Origin: Marinobacter koreensis
Lineage (GTDB): Bacteria; Pseudomonadota; Gammaproteobacteria; Pseudomonadales; Oleiphilaceae
Assembly (NCBI RefSeq): GCF_023156285.1
Contig: NZ_JAKZAJ010000001.1
Location: 434,001-498,000, forward strand
Length of the DNA stretch: 64,000 nt
Reading direction: 5' to 3'
Notes under the pieces: generated by a model
What the model saw: only the letters and a program-made list of their open reading frames with translations
The model's database searches: none
What the model was told of the DNA's origin: nothing
Program-made: the position numbers and the translations under genes
In this document: positions 1 through 8,116 of the stretch, piece after piece
Numbering within the stretch: position 1 is the stretch's first letter
How the letters are laid out: every line of letters begins with the position of its first letter

Positions 1-780
1 CACGGTTACTTTGATCACGTGGGCCTTTACAGCCAACTGATCGACCGGTGTCTGGGCGCAGGCCTGGATGTGCTTGCCTACGATCAGCCCGGTCATGGAC
101 TTTCCAGCGGAACGCCTGCGGCCATTGGCAGCTTCCTTGAGTACCAGGAGGTCCTGTCGGCAGTGATTCGTCACGTCCGGGGAAAGGTACGGGATCCATG
201 GTTCGCTGTCGGTCAGAGTACTGGCGGGGCGATTCTGATCGATTACCTTCTGTCCAATCATCATGATCAACATTCATCCGACTTCAAGCGGGTGGTTCTG
301 CTTGCGCCGCTGGTTCGCCCCATGGGATGGCTGGGCGCCAGAGTCCTCCATACGGTGGTGAAGCCCTTTATCACTCGCTGGCGTCGGGCGTTCGCGGAAA
401 ACAGCGGGAATACGCGTTTCCTGCGTTTTCTGCGTGAGCACGATCCACTCCAGGCAAGGGCAGTCCATGTGGACTGGGTCACGGCTCTTCGACAGTGGGT
501 GCCGCATATTGAATCGGCGCGTCCAGTCGATTTCCCGGTGACCGTTGTGCAGGGGGAAAAGGACAGGACCGTGGACTGGCAGCACAACCTCCGGATCATC
601 CGGAATAAATTCTCCTCGATTGAGGAACTGAGAATCCCGGACGGACGTCATCATCTAGTGAATGAAGCCCAGGATTTGCAGGCACAGGTATTCAATACCA
701 TCATTGATACGTTCACCAACACCGGGGCGGATGCGGCTCAGGCCCAAGACAGGTCGCCGCTCACCAAACCTGTTCAATAA
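1..780 (+). CDS. Alpha/beta hydrolase (lysophospholipase/monoacylglycerol lipase-like), 5' end cut off
   Basis: The reading frame is open from the first base, so the gene begins outside the window; 259 residues are present. The fold is read from an early HGYFDHVGLY stretch and a DQPGHGLSSG turn, then the nucleophile elbow GQSTGG (Ser about residue 73 of the fragment). A GEKDRTVDW segment fits the acidic residue, and GRHHLVNE near the C-terminus supplies the catalytic His. This is the pattern of serine-aminopeptidase S33/monoglyceride lipase-like enzymes, which cleave acyl esters. No signal peptide can be judged without the N-terminus. It lies 16 bp upstream of the OmpA-type lipoprotein, which has its own ribosome site. 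The substrate is not known; the family call is firm, the monoacylglycerol label less so. Confidence 0.8.
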   Translation, partial: HGYFDHVGLYSQLIDRCLGAGLDVLAYDQPGHGLSSGTPAAIGSFLEYQEVLSAVIRHVRGKVRDPWFAVGQSTGGAILIDYLLSNHHDQHSSDFKRVVLLAPLVRPMGWLGARVLHTVVKPFITRWRRAFAENSGNTRFLRFLREHDPLQARAVHVDWVTALRQWVPHIESARPVDFPVTVVQGEKDRTVDWQHNLRIIRNKFSSIEELRIPDGRHHLVNEAQDLQAQVFNTIIDTFTNTGADAAQAQDRSPLTKPVQ

Positions 781-796
781 CGCACAGGAGAAAGCT

Positions 797-1453
797 GTGA
801 AAAAAACCATTCTTGCATGCGTCATCGCCGCCTATGGCGTCACTGGCTGTATGACCTACGATCCCTACACCGGCGAGGAGAAGACGTCCAACGCGACCAA
901 AGGCAGTGTGATCGGTGCAATTGGTGGCGCGGTGGTCGGTGCTGCGACTTCAAGTAAGAGCGACCGGGGTAAGGGCGCGTTGATCGGTGCTGCCAGCGGT
1001 GCTGCCATCGGTGGTGGTATCGGTTACTACATGGACAAGCAGGAAGCCGAGCTTCGCCGCAAGCTGGAAGGCTCCGGCGTTCGGGTTGTCCGGAATGGCG
1101 ATCAGATTCAGCTGGTCATGCCGGGGAATATCACCTTCGACCTGAACCAGGCGTCTATCAAGCCTTCCTTCTCGAACACGCTGGAATCCGTGGCGCTGGT
1201 GCTGAAGGAATACGACAAGACCATCATCCAGATCGAGGGCCACACGGATAGCTCCGGCTCCGACAGCTACAACCAGCTGTTGAGCGAGAAGCGTGCGGCG
1301 TCTGTTCGCGATTTCCTGTTGAATCAGGGTATCGAGCCGCGGCGGACCCGTGCGGTAGGCTACGGTGAGCGCTATCCTGTGGCTTCCAACGACACCGCTG
1401 CCGGGCGAGAGCAGAATCGCCGCGTCGAGTTGACGCTGGTGCCGATGCAGTAA
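797..1453 (+). CDS. OmpA-family outer-membrane lipoprotein with glycine-zipper segment (YiaD-like)
   Basis: A 218-residue protein. The GTG start at 797 is chosen because it follows a CAGGAG ribosome site and gives a clean lipoprotein signal peptide: KKT, hydrophobic stretch, lipobox GVTGC. Upstream in-frame starts would run into the previous gene. After the lipidated Cys comes a glycine-zipper region rich in GAIGGAVVGAA-type repeats (about 35-80). A C-terminal OmpA-like peptidoglycan-binding domain follows (about 105-215), with IEGHTDSSGS and NRRVELTLVP motifs. The likely role is tethering the outer membrane to peptidoglycan. The architecture matches YiaD/Pal-type proteins. A hairpin just downstream probably ends the transcript. 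Confidence 0.88.
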   Translation: MKKTILACVIAAYGVTGCMTYDPYTGEEKTSNATKGSVIGAIGGAVVGAATSSKSDRGKGALIGAASGAAIGGGIGYYMDKQEAELRRKLEGSGVRVVRNGDQIQLVMPGNITFDLNQASIKPSFSNTLESVALVLKEYDKTIIQIEGHTDSSGSDSYNQLLSEKRAASVRDFLLNQGIEPRRTRAVGYGERYPVASNDTAAGREQNRRVELTLVPMQ

Positions 1454-1470
1454 ATTCAGAATGTCCGCTT

Positions 1471-1504
1471 ACAGGCCAGCCGGCACTCCGTCCGGTTGGC
1501 CTGT
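1471..1504. terminator. Hairpin between convergent genes, likely bidirectional terminator
   Basis: Two 13-base arms (1471-1483 and 1492-1504) pair across an 8-base loop with a single G-T wobble. The hairpin lies between the converging OmpA-type gene and the PAP2 gene. There is no run of T after either arm, so termination may be weak or assisted. Position and stem strength are the support. Confidence 0.55.
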
Positions 1505-1538
1505 CGGATCCGCGCAGTCCCTGGTTTGACTGCCGGGT

Positions 1539-2297
1539 TTATTCCTTTTCCGTTCCCCTTCCCGTTGTTTCGGTTCCAGGCAGTAACAGGCTTGCGAGGC
1601 TGAAGCTTATGGTCCAGCAGATCATCAGCGTCCACAGATCGTGAGACAGAAAGTGTGCGCCCCGGAATTGCTGCGCAATGCCGAAAACAAGCCCCATTAG
1701 CAGCCCTGTTGCAAGCCCCAGGAAACGCCAGCGGGGGCGCCAGGCTGCCAGGAAAAAATACAGGGCGATCCAGGCATAGCCGGCACTGGCGTGACCGGCA
1801 GGGAAACAGGCCGTGTCCGGCATGGTGTCCGGTCGCGTCGCCAGGAGACCGACGAAGGGCTGGTCGCCCCCGTAGCGCATCAGGTTCCAGGGACAGTCCA
1901 TGGGCACCAGGTGCTTGATGACTGACACGGCCAGCGTTGACAGTCCCACTGCCAGAAACAGGTACAGTAACGGTCGTCGCCAGCGGATGGCGCGTTTGGT
2001 CACGGACACGAAAATCAGCGCAATGATCACGATTCCACCCATGGCCTTGCTGAGCCCGCGGGCGTCATTGTGCAGAACAGTTTCAAACAGGTACTGATGT
2101 TTGAAGGCCCACTGATGGCCTTCCAGGCTGTACAGGAAATCGGCAACGCGAAAGTCCAGGTCAAACGCCTGAAAAATGGCGATCCCGGTCAGGAAGGCGG
2201 CCCAGGCGACAAGAAGCTTCCATTGCCATGGGTAGGCAGATGTCTGGCTGATCAAACCGGAGAGCGTAGAGGTCTGGCTGGAAGAATGGTCGGGCAT
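1539..2297 (-). CDS. PAP2-family membrane phosphatase
   Basis: A 252-residue membrane protein with about five or six hydrophobic segments. PAP2/acid-phosphatase motifs are visible: CFPAGHASAGY is motif 2 (PSGH-like, with the active-site His), and FRGAHFLSHD is motif 3 (the Arg...His...Asp set). The first motif is poorly conserved (PMDCPWNLMRYGG region). Family members remove phosphate from lipid pyrophosphates, phosphatidate or lipid A at the inner membrane; which one applies here cannot be told. It is transcribed away from serA after an intervening terminator, so it probably has its own promoter. It converges on the OmpA-type lipoprotein gene. Confidence 0.85.
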   Translation of the reverse strand: MPDHSSSQTSTLSGLISQTSAYPWQWKLLVAWAAFLTGIAIFQAFDLDFRVADFLYSLEGHQWAFKHQYLFETVLHNDARGLSKAMGGIVIIALIFVSVTKRAIRWRRPLLYLFLAVGLSTLAVSVIKHLVPMDCPWNLMRYGGDQPFVGLLATRPDTMPDTACFPAGHASAGYAWIALYFFLAAWRPRWRFLGLATGLLMGLVFGIAQQFRGAHFLSHDLWTLMICWTISFSLASLLLPGTETTGRGTEKE

Positions 2298-2378
2298 ACA
2301 GGTGTCACACAGGTCCAGAAAGTTGGCCAGCTTAGCCGGCCATTCTTAAAACAGGCTTAATTTTTCCAGTCCAGACGC

Positions 2379-2410
2379 AAAAAAACCGACGCCGTGGCGC
2401 CGGTTTTTTT
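2379..2410. terminator. Rho-independent terminator after serA
   Basis: A GC-rich stem (CCGACGCC pairing with GGCGCCGG, one mismatch, 2-base loop) is flanked by seven A on the left and seven T on the right, so it can work in both directions. It sits 24 bp past the serA stop and separates serA from the PAP2 gene. Confidence 0.9.
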
Positions 2411-2433
2411 GATGGCCGGTCTGTTCCCGTCCC

Positions 2434-3663
2434 TCAGAACAATACGCGGCAGCGAATGGTGCCCTTGACCTGGCTAAGCTTTTCAAGGGCCAGCTCGCCG
2501 TAGGCTTTGTCCACATCCACGACCACGTAACCAATCTCTTCCTTGGTCTGCAGATACTGTCCGCAGACGTTGATCTCGTTCTCCGAGAACACCTGGTTGA
2601 TTTCGGACATAACGCCCGGCACGTTTTCGTGAATGTGCAGGAGGCGATGCTGGTTGGGGTGCGACGGCAGGGCCACTTCCGGGAAGTTGACGGACGACAC
2701 GGAGGTGCCGTTATCGCTGTACATGGCCAGCTTCTCAGCGACTTCGCGACCGATATTCTCCTGCGCTTCCATGGTGGAGCCGCCCACGTGCGGAGTCAGG
2801 ATCACGTTGTCGAATTCGCGCAGCGGCGAGACAAACTCTTCCTGGTTGGACTTGGGTTCAACCGGGAATACGTCAACGGCAGCGCCCAACAGTTTGCCCG
2901 AGGCGAGGGCGTCGGCCAGCGCATCAATGTCCACGACGGTCCCGCGGGAGGCATTCATGAAAATGCTGCCCGGCTTCATCTGAGCGAACTGCTCGGCCTT
3001 GAACATGTATTTGGTGGCCGGCGTCTCTGGCACGTGCAGCGATACCACGTCGGCGATGTTCAGCAGTTCCTGCATGGTGCCGACCTGTGTGGCGTTACCA
3101 ATGGACAGCTTGGACACCACGTCGTAGAAGTAGACGTCCATGCCCAGGCTCTCGGCCAGGACACTGAACTGGGTGCCGATGTTGCCGTAGCCGATAATAC
3201 CGAGCTTCTTGCCGCGGATTTCGAAACTGTTCTTGGCGGATTTCTGCCACTCGCCCCGGTGTGCCTTGGCGTTTTTCTCGGGCACACCGCGGAGCAGCAG
3301 GATGGCCTGGGCCAGCACCAGCTCTGCCACGGAACGGGTGTTGGAGAAAGGCGCATTGAACACCGCAATACCGCGACGGGTCGCCGCCTTGAGGTCCACC
3401 TGGTTCGTCCCGATACAGAAGCAACCGACCGCGACCAACTTCTGGGCGGCCTCAAATACTTTCTCTGTCAGCTGGGTGCGGGAGCGCAGACCGACGAAAT
3501 GCACATCGGCGATCTTCTCGATCAGCTCTTCCTCGCCCAGTGAATGGGTCAGATACTCGATATTGGTGTAACCCGCGGCATTCAGGGTATCAATGGCAGA
3601 TTGATGCACGCCTTCCAGCAGCAGGATCCGGATTTTGCTCTTTTCGAGAGACGTATTTGACAT
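2434..3663 (-). CDS. serA: D-3-phosphoglycerate dehydrogenase SerA
   Basis: A 409-residue NAD-dependent dehydrogenase for the first step of serine synthesis (3-phosphoglycerate to 3-phosphohydroxypyruvate). Visible features: the nucleotide-binding GYGNIG at 158-163, catalytic Arg in NASRGTVVD, Glu in FPVEP and His in LTPHVGGST. A C-terminal ACT domain (about 335-409, HIHENVPGVMSEI) is the usual site of serine feedback. Length matches the E. coli-type enzyme. SerA-type enzymes also reduce 2-oxoglutarate to D-2-hydroxyglutarate; the divergent neighbour is the dehydrogenase that removes that product. A strong terminator follows. Confidence 0.97.
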   Translation of the reverse strand: MSNTSLEKSKIRILLLEGVHQSAIDTLNAAGYTNIEYLTHSLGEEELIEKIADVHFVGLRSRTQLTEKVFEAAQKLVAVGCFCIGTNQVDLKAATRRGIAVFNAPFSNTRSVAELVLAQAILLLRGVPEKNAKAHRGEWQKSAKNSFEIRGKKLGIIGYGNIGTQFSVLAESLGMDVYFYDVVSKLSIGNATQVGTMQELLNIADVVSLHVPETPATKYMFKAEQFAQMKPGSIFMNASRGTVVDIDALADALASGKLLGAAVDVFPVEPKSNQEEFVSPLREFDNVILTPHVGGSTMEAQENIGREVAEKLAMYSDNGTSVSSVNFPEVALPSHPNQHRLLHIHENVPGVMSEINQVFSENEINVCGQYLQTKEEIGYVVVDVDKAYGELALEKLSQVKGTIRCRVLF

Positions 3664-3740
3664 GGGCTAGCTTCCGAACCTTTCGTCGTATTAAATGACC
3701 TGAAGCCGGGGATCGTCAGCCCGGCTCACAGAACAGGGGC

Positions 3741-3751
3741 GGTATGATACC
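3741..3751. promoter_or_regulatory. Small perfect palindrome in the divergent serA / D2HGDH promoter region
   Basis: GGTAT-G-ATACC forms a perfect 5-bp inverted repeat between the two divergent starts (3663 and 3853), in the only intergenic space that can hold both promoters. A second GCCGGG/CCCGGC hairpin lies near 3703-3723. The palindrome could be an operator or simply part of a -10 element (TATGAT on +). No regulator is identified. Confidence 0.3.
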
Positions 3752-3852
3752 ATAAACGCAGACTTTCACAGCGCGCCGGTTTGCCTTTATCAATTCCCTG
3801 TGAATCCCGTATCAACAGGCTCTGGCCCAACCCTGACGAGACTGACGTATTC

Positions 3853-5256
3853 ATGAATTCCGAACAGATCATTGCCGCCCTCAAAGACCTGGTTGCTGCA
3901 GGCGACGCTCCCGGTAAGGTCCTGACTGATCCCGCTGATCTCGATACCTATGGAAAGGACTGGACCAAGATCTATCCGCCCAAGCCCCTGGCGATTGTGC
4001 TGCCGAAGACCACCGAGCAAGTTCAGGCACTGGTGGCATTCGCCAACGACAATCAGGTGGCTCTGGTGCCTTCGGGTGGCCGAACCGGCCTGAGTGCCGG
4101 CGCCGTTGCTGCAAACGGCGAAGTGGTTGTGGCGTTCGACAATATGAACCGCATTCTTGAGTTCAATCCCAGTGATCGAACAGTGAGGTGTCAGGCGGGC
4201 GTGGTGACCGAGCAGCTGCAACAGTTTGCCGAAGAAAACGGGCTGTATTATCCGGTGGATTTTGCCTCGGCCGGTTCCAGTCAACTTGGCGGAAACCTGT
4301 CGACCAATGCCGGTGGTATCAAGGTTATCCGTTATGGCATGAGCCGTGACTGGGTTGCCGGGCTCAAGGTCGTGACCGGAAAAGGGGACGTGATCGACCT
4401 GAACAAGGACCTGGCCAAGAACAACACCGGTTATGACCTGCGCCACCTGTTCATAGGCGCCGAAGGCACCCTGGGCTTTATCACCGAAGCCACCATGAAA
4501 CTCACCCGCAAGCCGGATGACCTGACGGTTCTGGTGCTCGGCCTGAATGACCTGACCAATACCATGGACGTGCTGCAGTCCTTCCAGAAGAAACTGGATC
4601 TGACCGCTTACGAATTCTTCTCCCACCAGGCCATGCAACATGTCCTGGCCCACGGCCAGGTGCAGGCACCGTTCGAAACCGAAGCCCCGTATTACGCGCT
4701 GCTCGAATTTGAAGCCGTCTCCGATCAGGTGATGGATGACGCGATGGCTCTGTTCGAAGAGTGCGTCGAAGCCGGTTGGGTGCTTGACGGCGTGATCAGT
4801 CAGAGCGAGACCCAGGCGCAGAACCTGTGGCAGCTGCGGGAGCGGATCTCCGAATCCATCGCTCCCCGGATTCCCTACAAGAACGACATTTCCGTCGTGG
4901 TTTCACGGGTTCCGGGATTCCTGCAGGAAATCGACAGTGTGGTAACCGAGCATTACCCGGACTTCGAGATCATCTGGTTTGGCCACATTGGCGATGGCAA
5001 CCTGCACCTGAATATTCTCAAGCCGGAGGACATGGCGAAGGAGGATTTCTTCGAAAAGTGCCAGCAGGTGAACAAGTGGGTGTTCGAGATCGTTCAGCGC
5101 TACGAGGGCAGTGTGTCCGCCGAGCACGGTGTCGGAATGACCAAGAAGCCTTATCTGCAGTACACTCGCAGTGAAGCGGAAATCGTCTATCTCAGAGGGA
5201 TCAAGCAGGTGTTCGATCCCAACGGCATCATGAACCCGGGCAAAATCTTCGACTGA
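3853..5256 (+). CDS. FAD-linked D-2-hydroxyglutarate dehydrogenase
   Basis: A 467-residue flavoprotein of the FAD_binding_4 / FAD-oxidase C family. The ATG at 3853 is preferred over in-frame 3781 because family homology begins at MNSEQIIAAL. PSGGRTGLSAGAV (about 73-85) and AGSSQLGGNLSTNAGG are the PP-loop FAD-binding motifs. HIGDGNLHLN and EHGVGMTKK near the C-terminus carry the metal and flavin ligands seen in D-lactate/D-2-HG dehydrogenases. The enzyme oxidises D-2-hydroxyglutarate to 2-oxoglutarate and passes electrons towards the respiratory chain via ETF. Divergent pairing with serA is the classic Pseudomonas arrangement and supports this substrate over glycolate or D-lactate. Its stop overlaps the start of the sirtuin gene by one base (TGATG). 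Confidence 0.9.
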   Translation: MNSEQIIAALKDLVAAGDAPGKVLTDPADLDTYGKDWTKIYPPKPLAIVLPKTTEQVQALVAFANDNQVALVPSGGRTGLSAGAVAANGEVVVAFDNMNRILEFNPSDRTVRCQAGVVTEQLQQFAEENGLYYPVDFASAGSSQLGGNLSTNAGGIKVIRYGMSRDWVAGLKVVTGKGDVIDLNKDLAKNNTGYDLRHLFIGAEGTLGFITEATMKLTRKPDDLTVLVLGLNDLTNTMDVLQSFQKKLDLTAYEFFSHQAMQHVLAHGQVQAPFETEAPYYALLEFEAVSDQVMDDAMALFEECVEAGWVLDGVISQSETQAQNLWQLRERISESIAPRIPYKNDISVVVSRVPGFLQEIDSVVTEHYPDFEIIWFGHIGDGNLHLNILKPEDMAKEDFFEKCQQVNKWVFEIVQRYEGSVSAEHGVGMTKKPYLQYTRSEAEIVYLRGIKQVFDPNGIMNPGKIFD

Positions 5257-5933
5257 TGCAGGATCGTATTGTCGTACTCACCGGCGCTGGCATCAGCGCC
5301 GAAAGCGGCCTCTCCACATTCCGGGACAATGGCGGTCTGTGGGAGCAGCACAGTGTGTATGACGTTGCTACACCAGAAGCCTTCGAACGCAATCCGGAGT
5401 TGGTGCTAAGGTTCTACAATGACCGGCGGCACCAACTGAAATCGGCGGTCCCCAACCAGGCCCATCGCCTGCTGGCAGAGCTGGAACGCCGATACCGGGT
5501 AACGATTGTCACCCAGAATGTCGATGACCTGCATGAACGGGGCGGCTCAAGCCAGGTCCTGCACCTCCACGGCGAACTCACCAAGGCACGCAGTACCGGC
5601 TTCCCGGAACTGGTCTACGACATCGGTTACGGCGATATCAAACCGGGCGATCGCTGCGAGCGCGGCACCCAGCTACGGCCTCATATTGTGTGGTTCGGTG
5701 AAGAAGTCCCCATGCTGGAGGCGGCAGCGGAGGTGGTCCGCACGGCAGACCATCTGCTGATCGTCGGTACGTCACTGCAGGTCTACCCGGCTGCTGGTCT
5801 CGTTCACGAGGTTGGTTTCGATGTGCCCATCACCGTGATCGATCCCGGAGAGCCGGCGTCTGTTTCCCGTGCGCGGGTGATACGCAAGGGTGCCTCGGAG
5901 GGAGTACGGGACTGGATTGACAGTATCTCCTGA
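5256..5933 (+). CDS. cobB: Sir2-family NAD-dependent protein deacylase, short zinc-less type
   Basis: A 225-residue sirtuin. The NAD-binding GAGISAESGLSTFR is at 10-23, TQNVDDLH at 86-93, catalytic His105 in LHLHGEL, and LRPHIVWFGE at 140-148. Tyr54 and Arg57 in FYNDRR match the YxxR pair that in CobB/SIRT5 binds succinyl or malonyl groups, so desuccinylation is likely. The four-Cys zinc module of ordinary sirtuins is missing: the whole protein has one Cys (134), and the small domain is shortened. This is a real subgroup rather than a damaged gene, because all catalytic motifs are intact. Translation is coupled to the upstream dehydrogenase by the TGATG overlap. Confidence 0.88.
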   Translation: MQDRIVVLTGAGISAESGLSTFRDNGGLWEQHSVYDVATPEAFERNPELVLRFYNDRRHQLKSAVPNQAHRLLAELERRYRVTIVTQNVDDLHERGGSSQVLHLHGELTKARSTGFPELVYDIGYGDIKPGDRCERGTQLRPHIVWFGEEVPMLEAAAEVVRTADHLLIVGTSLQVYPAAGLVHEVGFDVPITVIDPGEPASVSRARVIRKGASEGVRDWIDSIS

Positions 5934-5946
5934 CCACGGAGCAGGG

Positions 5947-6060
5947 AGCGCTGTCGGGGAGGGCCTTCCAAAACACGCTCCTTGCGGCACGTCCATGTGA
6001 CGCTTGAGCTCCGCCATCCATGGCTCCGCACAGTTTTGGAAGGCCCTCCCCGACAGCACT
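5947..6060. repeat. Hairpin element A (family of four), convergent intergenic
   Basis: 28-bp arms at 5947-5974 and 6033-6060 pair with one mismatch around a 58-base core. On the minus strand the core holds two small hairpins with loops ATGGA (stem GCCA/TGGC) and ATGGA (stem CAC/GTG), joined by a linker containing CTCAAGC. The element fills the gap between the converging sirtuin and AarF genes, so it may also terminate both transcripts. It is related to elements B, C and D; the outer arms share 20 of 28 positions with element C, and each change is matched on the opposite arm except at one mismatched pair. Confidence 0.9.
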
Positions 6061-6066
6061 CGGTCC

Positions 6067-7371
6067 TCAACCCTTGAGGTATTTCTCCAGTTCTTCCCGG
6101 AACGCTGCCTGAACCCCCAGCCGCTTTAGCATCCAGTAATGACCGGCGATCATCCGGTCGATGAAGATGCTTTCCACCGGCGGCTTGAAGTAATCCAGGT
6201 ACTTGAACACCGTGCTGGTTTTTGCCGCGACCCGCTTGTGGATGTCCGCTTCGGCGAAATCGTAAGGTTCGTCGTCAAGGAATGGGACGATGAGAATGTC
6301 CCGCCACATGGCGTAGTAGGCTTCATCCACCGCGGGCTGATTCTCCACCCGGGCGCCGAGGTCTATAAGATGGCCATCCAGGGCCTGATAGTCGCCGGCC
6401 AGCGCAGCAGAGAGGGCCTTGCGGTAAGCCTCCACGATCTCCGGCTTCAGCTTTTTCACGCATCCGAAGTCGTACAGGATGATGGTGCCATCGGGCCGGT
6501 AGGCAAAATTACCGGCGTGCGGGTCGCCGTGAATACACTGGAACCGGAAGAGCTGGTCGGCCATGAGCGTGAAGATGCGGTGGCCGATGAGGTTGATGGT
6601 GTCCTGGTCATACCGGTCGGGGGTGACCTGACTGATGTGATCGCCTTCCACCAGTTCCATCGTCAGCACCCGGCGGGTGGAATGACTGTCGACCACCTCG
6701 GGAATCAGCACCCAGGGCTGATCCATGTGAAACTCCCGGAACAAACCGATATTTCGGGCTTCGTTCTCGTAGTCGAGTTCTTCCTGGAGCCGTTCCCGGA
6801 TTTCCGCGAAGAGCTGGTCGACGCTTTTCTTTGGCATCTTCAGTAGCCCGCCGAGGCGAAGCGCCGTCCGCAGCTGCTTGAGGTCGGAATCGCAGGACTC
6901 GTCGACGCCCGGATACTGCACCTTGACGATGACGTCCGTGCCGTCATGCAGGCGGCCGCGGTGAACCTGGCCAATACTGGCGGATGCGTAGGGCGCTTCC
7001 TGCAGGTATTCGAAAAGGTCTCCCAGAGGCTTGCCGAGCTCCGATTCGATCTGTTCGACGATAACGTCAAACGGCATCGGGGGCGCTTCTTTCTGGAGCT
7101 TCTCCAGTGCTTCGGAAAATTCCCGTGGCAGGAAGTCCTGTGTCTGTGAGGCGATCTGGCCGACCTTCATGACCGCACCTTTGAGTTCGCCCAGCGTATC
7201 GGCAATCTGCCCGGCCATGCGGGTGTAGCTCTCGCTCTGGGCGCCTTCGTCGTTTTCACCGCCGAGCAGCTTTCGTGCGCGCTGGCCGGCATACTGGCCT
7301 GCCACGGAGGCGGTCATGCCGGCAAGCTTGAAGAAACGTCCTGTGCGGGAGGTAACCGGTTTCTTGGCCAT
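6067..7371 (-). CDS. ABC1/AarF (UbiB-like) atypical kinase family protein
   Basis: A 434-residue ADCK3/UbiB-family protein. The family-specific KxGQ motif appears as MKVGQIASQ (about 66-74). The Ala-rich nucleotide loop reads ASASIGQVHRG, the VKVQYPGV Lys follows, and HGDPHAGNF and DFGCVKKL are the catalytic and metal motifs. There is no C-terminal pair of membrane helices of the UbiB kind, so this looks like the soluble AarF type near stress or lipid genes rather than the ubiquinone-operon UbiB. Biochemical substrates of this group are poorly defined. The gene stands alone, with element A in its 3' region. Confidence 0.88.
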   Translation of the reverse strand: MAKKPVTSRTGRFFKLAGMTASVAGQYAGQRARKLLGGENDEGAQSESYTRMAGQIADTLGELKGAVMKVGQIASQTQDFLPREFSEALEKLQKEAPPMPFDVIVEQIESELGKPLGDLFEYLQEAPYASASIGQVHRGRLHDGTDVIVKVQYPGVDESCDSDLKQLRTALRLGGLLKMPKKSVDQLFAEIRERLQEELDYENEARNIGLFREFHMDQPWVLIPEVVDSHSTRRVLTMELVEGDHISQVTPDRYDQDTINLIGHRIFTLMADQLFRFQCIHGDPHAGNFAYRPDGTIILYDFGCVKKLKPEIVEAYRKALSAALAGDYQALDGHLIDLGARVENQPAVDEAYYAMWRDILIVPFLDDEPYDFAEADIHKRVAAKTSTVFKYLDYFKPPVESIFIDRMIAGHYWMLKRLGVQAAFREELEKYLKG

Positions 7372-7431
7372 ACAACGTTTTCGTCCAATACCCGTTCAAG
7401 TGGAACATCGGTTGTGGCCGACGACTGTGTC

Positions 7432-8094
7432 TCAGGTTACCTGTGTTTGCAGGAACAGCAAGTCCTCAAGTTCCAGGGTCAGTGTCTGGCCCGATGAAAG
7501 GGGGCCGACGCCCCGGGGCGTGCCTGTCAGTATCACATCACCCGGCATTAATGAGAACTGGCTGCTCATGTGAGCGATCAATGGGACAATTGGATTGAGC
7601 ATGTCCCGGGTATCGCCCGTCTGGCGACGTTTGCCGTCAATATCCAGGGAGAAGTGAATGTTGTCCCTGGGGAGCTTGTCCGCTGCGACGAATGGCGACA
7701 GGGGGCAGGCGCCGTCGAAGGCTTTGGCGCGTTCCCAGGGATGGCCTTTTTCCTTGAGCTGGCTCTGAACGTCCCGGAGGGTCAGATCCAGAGCGAGACC
7801 ATAGCCGAGGATGGCGGATTCCACCTCACTGGCGGACGCCGCGGTCAGTGGCCGGCCGATCAATACCGCCAGCTCGGTCTCGAAATGGACTTCACCCCGG
7901 CCCCGGGGAAGGTCGATGGGTCGGGTGATGTGAACCGCTGCGGTAGCCGGTTTGATGAATAACAGTGGTTCGTCAGGAACCGGGTTGTTGAGCTCGCGAG
8001 CGTGCTCGGCGTAATTCCGGCCAACGCAGACGATCTTGCCCAGGGGTAGATGCACCGGGGTGCTGTCTTTCCAGTGGTGCTGGTAGTCGGGCAT
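7432..8094 (-). CDS. Fumarylacetoacetate hydrolase (FAH)-family protein
   Basis: A 220-residue FAH-fold enzyme. The start at 8094 is chosen over 8202 because an AGGAGG ribosome site precedes it, the family N-terminus (KIVCVGRNYAEHARE) follows closely, and the longer form would overlap apt. The metal-binding acids are in VHFETELAVLIG and ALDLTLRDVQ; the C-terminus carries DVILTGTPRGVGPLSSG. Relatives include oxaloacetate decarboxylase/tautomerase (FAHD1/YcgM) and acylpyruvase. Size and motifs fit that group best; the true substrate is uncertain. It lies 22 bp downstream of apt on the same strand. Confidence 0.88.
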   Translation of the reverse strand: MPDYQHHWKDSTPVHLPLGKIVCVGRNYAEHARELNNPVPDEPLLFIKPATAAVHITRPIDLPRGRGEVHFETELAVLIGRPLTAASASEVESAILGYGLALDLTLRDVQSQLKEKGHPWERAKAFDGACPLSPFVAADKLPRDNIHFSLDIDGKRRQTGDTRDMLNPIVPLIAHMSSQFSLMPGDVILTGTPRGVGPLSSGQTLTLELEDLLFLQTQVT

Positions 8095-8116
8095 GACCGC
8101 CTCCTGTTGCCTGTGT

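Noticed and set aside
2629..3543. 304-residue open frame antisense to serA, and similar long antisense frames (for example 11657-12739, 15325-16947, 21128-22810, 25365-27101)
   Set aside because: They are shadows of high-GC genes with strong third-position bias. Their products are rich in His, Arg, Gln and Gly with no domain, and the opposite strand holds clear conserved enzymes.
5256..5933. The sirtuin as a pseudogene because zinc Cys are missing
   Set aside because: All NAD-binding and catalytic motifs are present, the frame is intact, and the shortened small domain is consistent across its length, so it is a subgroup trait.
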